Of a DNA stretch of 64,000 bases, positions 25,676-34,740 are shown piece after piece. The stretch comes from JAENVU01 sp038250905 (GTDB lineage: Bacteria > Actinomycetota > Acidimicrobiia > IMCC26256 > JAENVU01): NCBI GenBank assembly GCA_038250905.1, contig JBBSBV010000004.1, positions 62,001-126,000 of the forward strand, in the 5' to 3' direction. Position numbers and translations under genes: made by a program. The notes under the pieces were generated by a model. That model saw only the letters and a program-made list of their open reading frames with translations, was not told the DNA's origin and made no database searches. Each line of letters begins with the position of its first letter. Position 1 is the stretch's first letter.

Positions 25676-28600
25676 GTGGTTTCCAGGTCCAGTCGCGTTC
25701 TCGCGCTTGTTGTGTCGATCGCGCTTGCGGCGAGCACGTTGTTGGCGATCGTGGTCGCCGGGGCGGCGCCGAACGCCGGGATACCGGCGCTGTCGCTCAA
25801 CCGCGCGTACACCACCGCGCCGTTCGCCGGCACCGCCACCACGGCCAACAGCCAGGAAGGCTCGGCCTACGTGCCGGCCGACAACGCGCTGTGGCTGGTC
25901 GACACCACCCACGCGTACGAGGTGGACGCCTCGACCGACGCGTTGCGCCGCACGGTGCCGACCGCGGACTTCACCAACGCCCTGCCCGTGGGTGGCGTCG
26001 GCGCGCTGGCGGGCACGACCCGTTCCGACTCGTTCGCCGCCGTGTCCTACGACCCGACCACCGACGTGCTGTACGTGTTCTCGCGTAACTGCTGTACCGC
26101 GACCGGCCTCGACCCGACCGCGTTCCGCATGACCCGCGATGCCGGCGGCCACTTCCAGGTCGAGTCGTACCAGTCGCTCGCAGCCGGCACCGACCCGAAG
26201 GGCGCCGGCTATCGCGCCGGAGTCGGGAACTACATCGGCAAGGGCAAGGTGATCACCCCGTACAACTACGACACCAACACCCTCGGCGCCCCGATCACGA
26301 TCTCCGGTATCGATGCCGCGATCGGCGGTATGACGTTCTCGCCCGACGGCAGTGAGCTCTACGTCGTGACCTTCGTGGCCGCGGTCGACCCCACCCCCGC
26401 GAGCGTCAAGCTCTACAAGGTCGACACCGCGACGTGGAAGCCCGTCCCCAACTGGAGTCTGGACCTCGCGCCATTCGGTGTGCTCGACCCGCGCGCCGTC
26501 GAGTTGGTCGGCGACCAGATCTACATCTCCGACGGCGGTACCCGCGCCGCGGGTGACCCGCTCCGTCGGGCCGTGTTCGTGTTCGACGTGCTCGACCTGA
26601 GCGTGCAGCCGACGGCATCGTTCACCGCGACGCCCGTGAGCGGTTCCGCGCCGCTCCCGGTGCAGTTCACCGACACGAGCCAGGGTGGCCCGACGAGTTG
26701 GGCCTGGGACTTCGGCGACGGCGCCACGTCCACGCTCACGAACCCGGCCCACACGTATGCGAACCCGGGCACCTACACGGTGAAGGTGACCGTGGCGAAC
26801 ACGAAGGGCAACGACACGTCGACCCAGACGGATCTCGTCACGGTCGCCGACCAGGCGCCGATCGCCGGGTTCACCGCTGCGAACACCACGGGCCAGAACC
26901 CGCTCTCGGTCGACTTCACCGACACGAGCACCAACCACCCGACCTCGTGGGCCTGGGACTTCGGTGACGGTGTGACCTCGCCGGCGCAGAACCCTTCGCA
27001 CACGTACGCCTCGGCCGGCAACTTCGCCGTCTCGCTCACCGTGACGAACACCGGTGGTACGAACACCCGCGTGCGTTCCGACCTCGTCCACGTGAGCAAC
27101 GCTCCGGTCACCGTCACGGCCGCGGCCGACACCTACGTCCGGTCCGACGCCAGCAACTCGAACTTCGGCACCCAGACCACCATCCAGGGCCGGAGGCAGG
27201 GCAACACCACGTACCAGCCCTACGTGCGGTTCACCGTCCCCGCGCTCCCGGCCACGCCGTCGAGTACCAAGCTCCGTCTGTTCGTCACCGACGCGAGCAC
27301 CGCGACAGGGACGCTCTTCGCCACCGCGAACGCGACGTGGTCGGAGACGACCACGAACTGGAACAACCGGCCTGCCACCACGGGCGCTCAGCTCGGGGCC
27401 TCCAAAGCGGCGACGCTCGGCCAGTGGGTGGAGTTCGACGTCTCGTCGCTCGTCACCGGTGCCGGAAGCTACGGCTTCACCCTCACCAACGGGGTCAACG
27501 ACACGGTGGCGTTCTCGAGCCGCGAGGGTGCCAACCCGCCCCAGCTCGTGTTCAGCTTCCCCAGCAACTCGTCGACCTCGACGCTGCCGAACCCGCCGCA
27601 CGTCGGCCTGCGTTTGAACCACCAGTTCTCCACGTCGCCGTTCCCGGGCACCGCCACCGCGTCCGGCGGTCAGGGTGGATCGGCCTACGTGGCTGCGGAC
27701 AACGCGCTCTGGCTCGTGGACGGCACCAAGGTCTACGAGACCGACGCCACCACCAACGCCCTCCGGCGGGTCGTCCCCACCGCCGACTTCACCAACGCAC
27801 TGCCCGTCGGCGGTGCTGGGGCTCCGGCCGGGACCTCGCGCAGCGACTCGCTCGCCGCGCTGGCCTACGACCCCACCGGCGACGTGATGTACGCGTTCTC
27901 CCGGAACTGCTGCACCGCGACGGGGCTCGACCCGAGCGTCTTCCGCCTCGTGCGTGACGGCTCCGGCAAGTTCCAGGTCGAGTCGTACCAGTCCCTCCCG
28001 GCCGGCACCGACCCGGTTGCGGCGGGCGTACGGCCCGGCGTCGGGCTGTTCTTCGGGAAGGGCCAGACGATCCTCCCGTACGACTACGCCAACAACACGA
28101 TCGGTACCGGCATCGTCATCCCGGGCGTCGACACCGCGATCAGCGGTATGGCGTTCACCCCTGACGGCAAGGACCTGCTCGTCACGAGTCACCTCAACGT
28201 GCTGTACCGCGTGAGCACCGCCACGTGGACCGTGGTCCCCGGCTGGTCGTTCGACCTCACGCCGTACGGATTCGTCGATCCCCGAGGAGTCGCACTGGTC
28301 GGGGACCAGATCGTCGTCTCGGACGGTGGTCTCCGCCCCGTCGGCGACCCACTGCGCTACGCGGTCTTCGTCTTCGATCTCGTCGACGGCACCGGGGCAC
28401 CGGTCGCCTCCTTCACCGCATCGCCGGTGGCTGGGGTCGCACCGCTCCTGACCACGTTCATCGACCGCAGCTCCGGTGTCCCGACCTCCTGGGTCTGGAA
28501 CTTCGGCGACGGGTCGACCTCCACCGAGGCCCGCCCGACGCACACCTACAGCTTCGCCGGCCTCTACGACGTGACGCTCACGGTGACGAACGCGCAGGGC

Positions 28601-30937
28601 ACCGCGACGACGACCCAAGCGGGCCTGATCAACGTCGCCGTGAACCCGCCGCTCCTCAACGCCAAGTTCACGAGTACCGCAACCAGCGGCGCATCGCCGC
28701 TGCCGGTCCAGTTCACCGACGCGAGTGTCGGTGGGGTCACCGGTTGGGCGTGGGACTTCGGCGACGGAACGACGTCGACCGACCAGAACCCGCTGCACGT
28801 CTACACCGCCAACGGCAAATACACGGTGAAGCTCACCGTGACCAGCCCCAGTGGCACGAACACCCGCATCCGTACCGACGATGTGACGGTATCGACCCAG
28901 CCGACCACGGTCACCCCCGTGGCCGACAGCTACGTGCGGTCGAACGCAGCAACCTCCAACTTCGGCACTGCGACGACGATCGAGGGCTCCAGCACCGGGA
29001 ACGGCCGTAGAGCCGTCAACTTCCAGCCGTACCTGCGGTTCTCGGTCGGCGCGCTGCCCGCGACGCCGACCAGCGCCAAGCTGCGGCTCTTCGTCACCGA
29101 TGCGAGTGCGACGAGCGGGAACCTGTTCCGCACGTCGACCACGTGGACCGAGACCGGTCTGACGTGGAACAACAAGCCGGCGACGACCGGAGCGTCGATC
29201 GGTGCCAGTCGCGCCGCAACGCTCGGGCAGTGGGTCGAGTTCGACGTGTCGTCGACGGTGACCGGCGCCGGTCAGTACGGATTCACGCTCACCAACCTGG
29301 CTGCCGACGCCGTCGCCTACTCGAGTCGAGAGGGAACCAACCCGCCGGAACTGGTGCTGTCCTACGGATCGGCGCCGACCGGCGCGTTGCCGATGCCGGC
29401 TTCACCCGGCCTCGCGCTGAGCCGTTCGTTCACGACCGTTCCGTTCTCCGGTACCAGTCCGGCAGTCCGCGCCTTCGACCTCGAGGGTTCGGCCTACGTC
29501 GCCAAGGACGACGCCCTCTGGCTGTCCGACGACAACGGTGACCGGGTGTTCGAGGTGGACGCCACCACGAGCACGCTGCGCCGTGCACTCCAGCGGTCGG
29601 AGTTCTCCAACGCGCTGCCGCCCGGCGGGGTCGGGAACCCTGCGGGGCCGTCACGCTCGGACGACTTCGAGTCGGTTGCCTACGACGCCACCAACGACAC
29701 CCTGTACCAGTTCTCGGGCAACTGCTGCTCGAGCACCCCGGGGACCACCCAGCCGCCGTACGACCCGACGATCTACCGCCTGAAGCGTGACGCGGCAGGA
29801 CGGTTCCAGGTCGAGTCGTACCAGGCCCTGCCTGAAGGGACCGACCCGACCGGCTCCGGTTGGCGTCCCGGCGTGGGCCTCTTCTTCGCCCACGGCGGCA
29901 TCATCACCAGCTACAACTACGACACCAACACCCTCGGCACGCCGGTCACGGTCGCCGGAACGGTCCCGGGTGGCATCACAGGTATGACGTACTCGCCCGA
30001 CGGCAAGTACATCATCGGCGTCACCACGACCCAGCGCCTGATCCTCGTGGATGCGGCGACGTTCACGATGGTGCCCGGGTGGAACATCGACCTCCGCCCG
30101 TTCGGGATCCTTGATTCCCGTGCGGTCGAGTACATCGACGGTCAGCTCTTCGTCTCGGACGGTTACGACTTCCGGGCGGCCGGCGATCCGCTCATGTACG
30201 CGGTCTTCGTCTTCGACATCGTCAACGGTCCGCCGCAGGCGACGTTCACCGCAACGCCGGCGTCGGGTCCGGCGCCGCTCGCGGTGCAGTTCGCCGACAC
30301 CACGTTCGGCCCGGTCACCAGTCGGGTCTGGAACTTCGGTGACGGCAGCCCGACGTCGACGGTCGCCAACCCGTCGCACACGTACGCCGCCCTCGGCCAG
30401 TACACGGCCTCGCTGACGGTCACGAACGCGAACGGCAGCAACACCGCGACCCAGCTCGTCAAGGTGGTCACTGCGCCGGTGACGGTGACCGCGGTCGCCG
30501 ACACCTACGCCCGTTCGAACCAGCCGAACAACAACTTCGGGAGCGCACCGACGATCCAGGGCTGGAGTTCGTTCGGGACCGTGTACCAACCGTTCGTCCG
30601 GTTCTCGGTCGGCTCGTTGCCAGCGACGCCGGTATCGGCGAAGCTGCGGCTCTTCGCCACCGACGCGGGCGCCACGACCGGCGGTGTGTACGCCACCGCC
30701 AACGCGACGTGGTCGGAGTCGACCCTGACGTGGAACAACCGGCCGGCCACGAGCGGTGCCCAGATCGCCCCCTCCGGGAGTGCACCGCTCAACGCGTGGG
30801 TCGAGTTCGACGTCTCACCGGTGGTCACCGGTCCGGGTCAGTACAGCTTCACGCTGACCGGCGCGGGGGCCGACCTCGTCCAGTTCTCGAGTCGCCAGGG
30901 TGCCAACCCGCCGCAACTCGTCATCAACTTCGGCTGA
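25676..30937 (+). CDS. Secreted modular protein: three propeller-like/PKD/DNRLRE modules
   Basis: A 1753-residue protein with a Sec signal at residues 1-31 and no C-terminal anchor. It has three modules. Module 1: propeller-like domain (about 34-305), two PKD domains (about 312-474), DNRLRE domain (477-630). Module 2: propeller-like (638-905), PKD pair (910-1074), DNRLRE (1075-1232). Module 3: propeller-like (1236-1519), one PKD (1520-1599), DNRLRE (1601-1753). Each PKD has W-x-FGDG ('WAWDFGDG'). Each propeller-like domain has a vicinal Cys pair ('SRNCCTATGLDP' or 'SGNCCSS'). DNRLRE domains carry 'TWNNRPAT'-type motifs. The combination suggests extracellular glycan or surface binding. GGGAGG precedes the GTG. 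Confidence 0.9.
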   Translation: MVSRSSRVLALVVSIALAASTLLAIVVAGAAPNAGIPALSLNRAYTTAPFAGTATTANSQEGSAYVPADNALWLVDTTHAYEVDASTDALRRTVPTADFTNALPVGGVGALAGTTRSDSFAAVSYDPTTDVLYVFSRNCCTATGLDPTAFRMTRDAGGHFQVESYQSLAAGTDPKGAGYRAGVGNYIGKGKVITPYNYDTNTLGAPITISGIDAAIGGMTFSPDGSELYVVTFVAAVDPTPASVKLYKVDTATWKPVPNWSLDLAPFGVLDPRAVELVGDQIYISDGGTRAAGDPLRRAVFVFDVLDLSVQPTASFTATPVSGSAPLPVQFTDTSQGGPTSWAWDFGDGATSTLTNPAHTYANPGTYTVKVTVANTKGNDTSTQTDLVTVADQAPIAGFTAANTTGQNPLSVDFTDTSTNHPTSWAWDFGDGVTSPAQNPSHTYASAGNFAVSLTVTNTGGTNTRVRSDLVHVSNAPVTVTAAADTYVRSDASNSNFGTQTTIQGRRQGNTTYQPYVRFTVPALPATPSSTKLRLFVTDASTATGTLFATANATWSETTTNWNNRPATTGAQLGASKAATLGQWVEFDVSSLVTGAGSYGFTLTNGVNDTVAFSSREGANPPQLVFSFPSNSSTSTLPNPPHVGLRLNHQFSTSPFPGTATASGGQGGSAYVAADNALWLVDGTKVYETDATTNALRRVVPTADFTNALPVGGAGAPAGTSRSDSLAALAYDPTGDVMYAFSRNCCTATGLDPSVFRLVRDGSGKFQVESYQSLPAGTDPVAAGVRPGVGLFFGKGQTILPYDYANNTIGTGIVIPGVDTAISGMAFTPDGKDLLVTSHLNVLYRVSTATWTVVPGWSFDLTPYGFVDPRGVALVGDQIVVSDGGLRPVGDPLRYAVFVFDLVDGTGAPVASFTASPVAGVAPLLTTFIDRSSGVPTSWVWNFGDGSTSTEARPTHTYSFAGLYDVTLTVTNAQGTATTTQAGLINVAVNPPLLNAKFTSTATSGASPLPVQFTDASVGGVTGWAWDFGDGTTSTDQNPLHVYTANGKYTVKLTVTSPSGTNTRIRTDDVTVSTQPTTVTPVADSYVRSNAATSNFGTATTIEGSSTGNGRRAVNFQPYLRFSVGALPATPTSAKLRLFVTDASATSGNLFRTSTTWTETGLTWNNKPATTGASIGASRAATLGQWVEFDVSSTVTGAGQYGFTLTNLAADAVAYSSREGTNPPELVLSYGSAPTGALPMPASPGLALSRSFTTVPFSGTSPAVRAFDLEGSAYVAKDDALWLSDDNGDRVFEVDATTSTLRRALQRSEFSNALPPGGVGNPAGPSRSDDFESVAYDATNDTLYQFSGNCCSSTPGTTQPPYDPTIYRLKRDAAGRFQVESYQALPEGTDPTGSGWRPGVGLFFAHGGIITSYNYDTNTLGTPVTVAGTVPGGITGMTYSPDGKYIIGVTTTQRLILVDAATFTMVPGWNIDLRPFGILDSRAVEYIDGQLFVSDGYDFRAAGDPLMYAVFVFDIVNGPPQATFTATPASGPAPLAVQFADTTFGPVTSRVWNFGDGSPTSTVANPSHTYAALGQYTASLTVTNANGSNTATQLVKVVTAPVTVTAVADTYARSNQPNNNFGSAPTIQGWSSFGTVYQPFVRFSVGSLPATPVSAKLRLFATDAGATTGGVYATANATWSESTLTWNNRPATSGAQIAPSGSAPLNAWVEFDVSPVVTGPGQYSFTLTGAGADLVQFSSRQGANPPQLVINFG

Positions 30938-30953
30938 CCGCACCGCGTGATCC

Positions 30954-30987
30954 GATGAGGGTCCGGCCGCGAGGCCGGGCCTTCATC
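30954..30987 (+). terminator. Strong 15-bp hairpin with GCGA loop
   Basis: GATGAGGGTCCGGCC and GGCCGGGCCTTCATC pair over 15 bp with two G-U wobbles around a GCGA tetraloop (GNRA type). It lies 16 bp after the stop of the modular secreted protein. No T tract follows. Confidence 0.65.
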
Positions 30988-31006
30988 GCGTCCGGCCGCG
31001 GGCGCG

Positions 31007-31012
31007 TACGAT
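31007..31012 (+). promoter_or_regulatory. Putative -10 box, leaderless HhH-GPD gene
   Basis: TACGAT lies 6 nt before the ATG at 31019, with no Shine-Dalgarno between. Confidence 0.45.
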
Positions 31013-31018
31013 GCGCGC

Positions 31019-31597
31019 ATGGCGAGTCCAACGTTCCCGATCACCGGCGACGCCGAGGCCGATCAGCTGCTCGTCGACGAGCCGCTCGCGCTGGTACTCG
31101 GAATGCTGCTCGACCAGCAGGTGCCGATGGAGTGGGCGTTCAAGGGCCCCGCCACGCTGAAGCGGCGGCTCGGGGCGCTCGACGCCGCGGCGATGGCCGA
31201 GATGACCCCGGACGCGATCGACGAGGTCTTCCGCGAGAAGCCGGCGGTCCACCGCTTCCCGTCGGCGATGGCCAAGCGTGCCCACGCACTGTGTCAGCAC
31301 CTGGTGGACGAGTACGACGGCGACGCGGCGAACATCTGGCGCGGGGTGACCGATCCCTCCGAGCTCTTCGACCGCATCCGGGCCCTCCCCGGCTACGGCG
31401 ACGAGAAGGCCAAGATCTTCCTCGCGATCCTCGGGAAGCGACTCGGTGTGGCACCGGTCGGGTGGGAGCAGTACGCCGGACCCTTCGGTGACCCCACCCC
31501 GCGATCGGTGGCCGATATCGACTCCCGCGAGGCCTTCGCCCGGGTCCGGGCGTGGAAGAAGCAACAGAAGGCCCTGGGCAAGAAGAAGTCCGAATAG
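31019..31597 (+). CDS. HhH-GPD-type base-excision repair protein
   Basis: A 192-residue helical protein. 'MLLDQQVPMEWAFKGPATL' is the N-terminal helix pair of the actinobacterial HhH-GPD group. 'IRALPGYGDEKAKIFLAILG' is a helix-hairpin-helix ('LPGYG') that binds DNA backbone, followed by 'WEQYAGPFGD'. The usual catalytic Lys or Asp of larger glycosylases is not obvious and no Fe-S cysteines are present, so the enzymatic role is inferred from the fold. The start has an upstream TACGAT at 6 nt. Confidence 0.83.
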   Translation: MASPTFPITGDAEADQLLVDEPLALVLGMLLDQQVPMEWAFKGPATLKRRLGALDAAAMAEMTPDAIDEVFREKPAVHRFPSAMAKRAHALCQHLVDEYDGDAANIWRGVTDPSELFDRIRALPGYGDEKAKIFLAILGKRLGVAPVGWEQYAGPFGDPTPRSVADIDSREAFARVRAWKKQQKALGKKKSE

Positions 31598-31602
31598 CCG
31601 AC

Positions 31603-31617
31603 TGCACACAGCGTGCA
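31603..31617 (+). promoter_or_regulatory. Palindrome TGCAC-N5-GTGCA upstream of His-rich lipoprotein
   Basis: TGCAC (31603-31607), ACAGC, GTGCA (31613-31617). Aligned with 45586-45609, the pattern TGCACA-NNN-CGTGCAA(T)CTTTC is shared. It lies 43 bp before the lipoprotein start; TAGGGT at 31626-31631 could be its -10 box. Confidence 0.5.
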
Positions 31618-31660
31618 ACTTTCGGTAGGGTGACGGGACTTGCCGAGTTGGGGGTTCCCT

Positions 31661-32524
31661 GTGCGTGTGTCTCGTTCGTTGTCGTCCGCAGTCGTCGGAC
31701 TGGCGGTCGTCGTGGGCCTTGCCGCCTGCGGCAGCAGCAGTTCCAAGGGTGCGGCATCGACCAGCCCCTCCACGTCCGGCGGCATGTCCGCGCAGGAGAT
31801 GCTGTGTATGTCCCAGCACTACCGCCAGGACAACCCGAGCAAGTGCAAGACCAGCGCGGCGGACACCGGGCCGGCCTACACGCTCGCCAACCCGCTGAAG
31901 ACCGAGCCCGACGGCACCGTCGACCCGACGTCGGTGAACCTCTCCGGAGTCAAGGGCGTGACGCCGGAGCAGCAGAAGCTCGCGACCAACCTGCTCGTCT
32001 CCACCATCAAGACGCTCCCGAAGTGGGACGACATCAACCAGGCGAAGGCCGACGGCTTCCAGTCGATCGGTGACGGCCTCACCGGTGAGGAGCACCTCCT
32101 GCACTGGGACTGGATCAACGACAACACGATCTTCGATCCGAACCACCCGGAGTCGCTCGTCTACAAGGTCGACCGCGCCACCGGGACCAAGACGCTCGAA
32201 GCCGCGATGTACATCCTCCCGAAGCAGTACACGTTCGACAACCCGCCGCCGATCAACAGCCCACTCGTGCAGTTCCACTACCACGACAACCTGTGCTTCA
32301 CGGCGGCGACGGCCACCGACGGCCCGATGGTGCGTGGGCTCACGGATGCGCAAGGCAACTGCCCGCCCGGGCTCACGAAGTTCGACCCGAACATCCAGGT
32401 GCACGTGTGGATCCGGCCGAACGACTGCGGTCCGTTCGCGGCGCTTCTCGGTGTGGGTGCCGGGCAGATCAAGGACGGCGCGACGCGCTCCTGCGTCCAC
32501 AGCCACACCCGCCTCGGGTTGTAA
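31661..32524 (+). CDS. His-rich lipoprotein, paralogue of 45624-46571
   Basis: A 287-residue lipoprotein; the lipobox LAAC puts the lipid on Cys23. A Met/Cys-rich segment follows ('SAQEMLCMSQHY'). The body has 'GEEHLLHWDWIND', 'FDPNHPESLVY', 'VQFHYHDNLCF' and 'IQVHVWIRPNDCGPF'. The protein at 45624-46571 shows the same order of motifs (H-Y/W, FDP, H-x-H plus L-C, V-H-x-W). The clustered His, Met and Cys suggest metal binding; the function is unknown. I chose the GTG at 31661 because GGGGG lies 6 nt upstream. Confidence 0.8.
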   Translation: MRVSRSLSSAVVGLAVVVGLAACGSSSSKGAASTSPSTSGGMSAQEMLCMSQHYRQDNPSKCKTSAADTGPAYTLANPLKTEPDGTVDPTSVNLSGVKGVTPEQQKLATNLLVSTIKTLPKWDDINQAKADGFQSIGDGLTGEEHLLHWDWINDNTIFDPNHPESLVYKVDRATGTKTLEAAMYILPKQYTFDNPPPINSPLVQFHYHDNLCFTAATATDGPMVRGLTDAQGNCPPGLTKFDPNIQVHVWIRPNDCGPFAALLGVGAGQIKDGATRSCVHSHTRLGL

Positions 32525-32530
32525 CCGCGT

Positions 32531-32620
32531 CGGCCTGCTCCCGAGCGGAGCCTGCGAAGCGAGCAGTCCGGGAGCGAGCCTCACGGAGCGCATGATGCTC
32601 AGGAGCGCGAGCGGACGGAC
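32531..32620 (+). repeat. Intergenic repeat family, copy B
   Basis: It fills the gap between convergent genes. The core at 32571-32620 begins GGAGCGAGCCTCACGGAG, contains GCATGATGC and ends AGGAGCGCGAGCG-ACGGAC. The left half holds CTCCCG/CGGGAG and CTGCTC/GAGCAG inverted repeats, so the transcript could fold. Confidence 0.75.
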
Positions 32621-32623
32621 AAA

Positions 32624-33397
32624 TTACGGCGTGGTGAGGCCGCCGTCGATGACGAGGCACTGGCCGGTCATGAAGCTGGCCGCGTCGCTCGCGAGGAACA
32701 GGGCGCCGTTCGCGATCTCCTCGGGCTGGGCCATGCGCTTGATCAGGCCGGCGTTGGCCATCGCGAACTGAGCCGCTTCGTCGTTGTTGCGGACCATGTC
32801 GGTGTCGGTGGTCCCGGGGGCGAGTGCGTTGGCGCGGATGCCGTGCGGCGCGAACTCGGCGGCCATGGCCCGGGTCAGCTGCAGGACCGCAGCCTTCGCG
32901 GAGCAGTACATCGACAGGTACGTTCCGTGGGTGAACGCGCCCGCGCTGATGACATTGACGATGCTCGCGTGATCGCTGGCGACGAGATGGGGCAGCGCGT
33001 GCTGGACGAGGAACAAGGGACCGCGGAGGTTGGTGCCGTAGGACGATTCCCACGCTTCGGGTGTGATCGAACCGATCGGCAGGCCGAGCGCGTTGGCGGC
33101 GTTGTTGACCACGATGTCGATGCCGCCGAGCCGATCGACCGTCGTCGCCACCAGCGCGGCGAGTTCGTCGATGCGCCCGGCGTGGGCCGGCACCGAGATC
33201 GCGCGGCCACCGGCTTCGGTGATCGCCCTCGCCGCGGTGTCGCATGCCTCGGGCTTGCGGCTCGCGATCACCACCTGCGCGCCGCACGCGGCGAAGGTCT
33301 CGGCGACGGCGCGACCGATGCCGCGGCTCCCACCGGTGACGATCGCGACGCGGTCGGTGAGGTCGAACTGGTGGTCGATGTCGGCTCGGGTTCGCAT
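32624..33397 (-). CDS. SDR family oxidoreductase
   Basis: A 257-residue classical SDR: 'VTGGSRGIGRA' cofactor motif at about residues 20-30, 'NNAANALG', catalytic 'YCSAKAAV' Tyr-Lys, and C-terminal 'SFMTGQCLVIDGG'. The reading frame extends upstream, but the ATG at 33397 leaves only the usual short lead. The partner gene across the promoter gap is the second YcaQ-like gene, divergently read. Substrate unknown. Confidence 0.87.
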   Translation of the reverse strand: MRTRADIDHQFDLTDRVAIVTGGSRGIGRAVAETFAACGAQVVIASRKPEACDTAARAITEAGGRAISVPAHAGRIDELAALVATTVDRLGGIDIVVNNAANALGLPIGSITPEAWESSYGTNLRGPLFLVQHALPHLVASDHASIVNVISAGAFTHGTYLSMYCSAKAAVLQLTRAMAAEFAPHGIRANALAPGTTDTDMVRNNDEAAQFAMANAGLIKRMAQPEEIANGALFLASDAASFMTGQCLVIDGGLTTP

Positions 33398-33432
33398 GGC
33401 GGCAGTCTCTCCCACGGTGCCCGGAGGTGCGC

Positions 33433-34617
33433 GTGATCGAGTTGTCCGCGGCGCAGGCGCGCCGGATGGCACTCGCCGCGCAGGGCTTCGCCGAGAAGCG
33501 CCCCGCGGGCCGCGTCGACCGCCGTCACGTGCGCAAGGTCTTCGATCGCATCGGGGTCATCCAGATCGATTCGGTGAACGTGTTGGTGCGGTCCCAGGAG
33601 CTCCCACTGTTCGCAAGGCTGGGCCCTCACCCGCGCGACGTGTTGCCGAAGATGGTCGCGGACGGCGAACTGTTCGAGTACTGGGCGCACGAGGCGTCAC
33701 TGCTGCCGATGGAGATGCATCCGCTGTTCCGGTGGAAGATGACGTCACGCGAGGGGATGTGGAACGGCCTTGCCCGCCTTGCCGAGGAGCAGCCGGAGCT
33801 GCTTGCCACGCTGCTCGCCGAGGTCGAGGCCCGGGGTCCGTTGGCGGCGAGCGACATCGAGGGCCGGGCCGGCAAGGCGGGGCCGTGGTGGGGTTGGGAC
33901 CACACGAAGCAGGCGCTCGAGGTGTTGTTCTTCATGGGCCAGGTCTCGGCCCGGCGCCGGTCGAACTTCGAACGCGAGTACGACCTCGTCGAGCGCATGG
34001 TCGGAGCCGACCTCCTCGGCCCGGTACCACCGACCGAGGCCGACGCGTGGAAGGAGCTGCTCGTCCGTGCCGCGCAGGCCCACGGAGTCGGCACGGCGAA
34101 GGATCTCGCCGACTACTACCGGCTCAACACCGTCCGCGCCCGCCCGCTGCTCGAGGAACTGGTGGCCGAAGGTCGGCTGGTACCCGCGACCGTCGAGGGC
34201 TGGAAGGGCCCGGTGTACGCGCACCCGCACGCGACGGTGCCGCGCTGGATCCGCGCCCGCGCGCTGTTGTCGCCGTTCGATTCGTTGATCTGGGAACGGG
34301 CGCGTACCGAGCGACTCTTCGGGTTCCGCTACCGGCTCGAGATCTACGTGCCGGCGGAGAAGCGGGTCCACGGCTACTACGTGTTGCCGTTCCTGCTCGG
34401 CGACCGGCTGGTGGCACGCGTCGATCTGAAGGCCGATCGGACCGGGCGCGTGCTCCGGGTGCGGGGTGCCTTCGGGGAGGACCCGATCCCATCTCCCGAG
34501 GTGGCCGCCGAACTCGCCGCCGAGTTGCAACTGCTGGCCGCCTGGCTGGGCCTCGACGCCGTCTCCGTCACCCCCCACGGCGACCTCGCCCCCGCCCTTG
34601 CCGAAGCACTGGGCTGA
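33433..34617 (+). CDS. Winged-helix protein of the YcaQ/HTH_42 superfamily
   Basis: A 394-residue protein close to the crosslink-repair DNA glycosylase YcaQ. 'FDRIGVIQIDSVNVLVRSQ' and 'LFEYWAHEASLLPME' are hallmark motifs of that family; the central wings include 'GKAGPWWGWDHTKQALE'. The C-terminus has 'LSPFDSLIWERARTERLFGF', also characteristic. A role in unhooking interstrand crosslinks is known for E. coli YcaQ and is inferred here. GGAGG lies 5 nt before the GTG at 33433, which I prefer over the GTG at 33427. Confidence 0.87.
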   Translation: MIELSAAQARRMALAAQGFAEKRPAGRVDRRHVRKVFDRIGVIQIDSVNVLVRSQELPLFARLGPHPRDVLPKMVADGELFEYWAHEASLLPMEMHPLFRWKMTSREGMWNGLARLAEEQPELLATLLAEVEARGPLAASDIEGRAGKAGPWWGWDHTKQALEVLFFMGQVSARRRSNFEREYDLVERMVGADLLGPVPPTEADAWKELLVRAAQAHGVGTAKDLADYYRLNTVRARPLLEELVAEGRLVPATVEGWKGPVYAHPHATVPRWIRARALLSPFDSLIWERARTERLFGFRYRLEIYVPAEKRVHGYYVLPFLLGDRLVARVDLKADRTGRVLRVRGAFGEDPIPSPEVAAELAAELQLLAAWLGLDAVSVTPHGDLAPALAEALG

Positions 34618-34630
34618 GCAGGCACGCAAC

Positions 34631-34718
34631 CTGCTCCCCGAGCGGAGCCTGCGGAGCGAGCCGCGAGGCAGCGAGCCTCACGGAAGGCATGACGCGTAGG
34701 AGCGCGAGCGAACGAGCC
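34631..34718 (+). repeat. Intergenic repeat family, copy C
   Basis: Between the convergent YcaQ-like and VIT genes. The core at 34669-34718 (AGCGAGCCTCACGG, GGCATGACGC, AGGAGCGCGAGCGAACGAG) closely matches copy B, and the left half shares CTGCTCCC-GAGCGGAGCCTGCG with it. Confidence 0.75.
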
Positions 34719-34740
34719 GACAGGGCGTACGGACCGGAAT

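Noticed and set aside
25658..28798. A 1046-residue open frame on the minus strand opposite the modular secreted protein
   Set aside because: It is antisense to a gene with clear repeat domains, has no Shine-Dalgarno or recognisable motif, and its Arg/Gly/Val-rich composition is what high-GC antisense frames produce.
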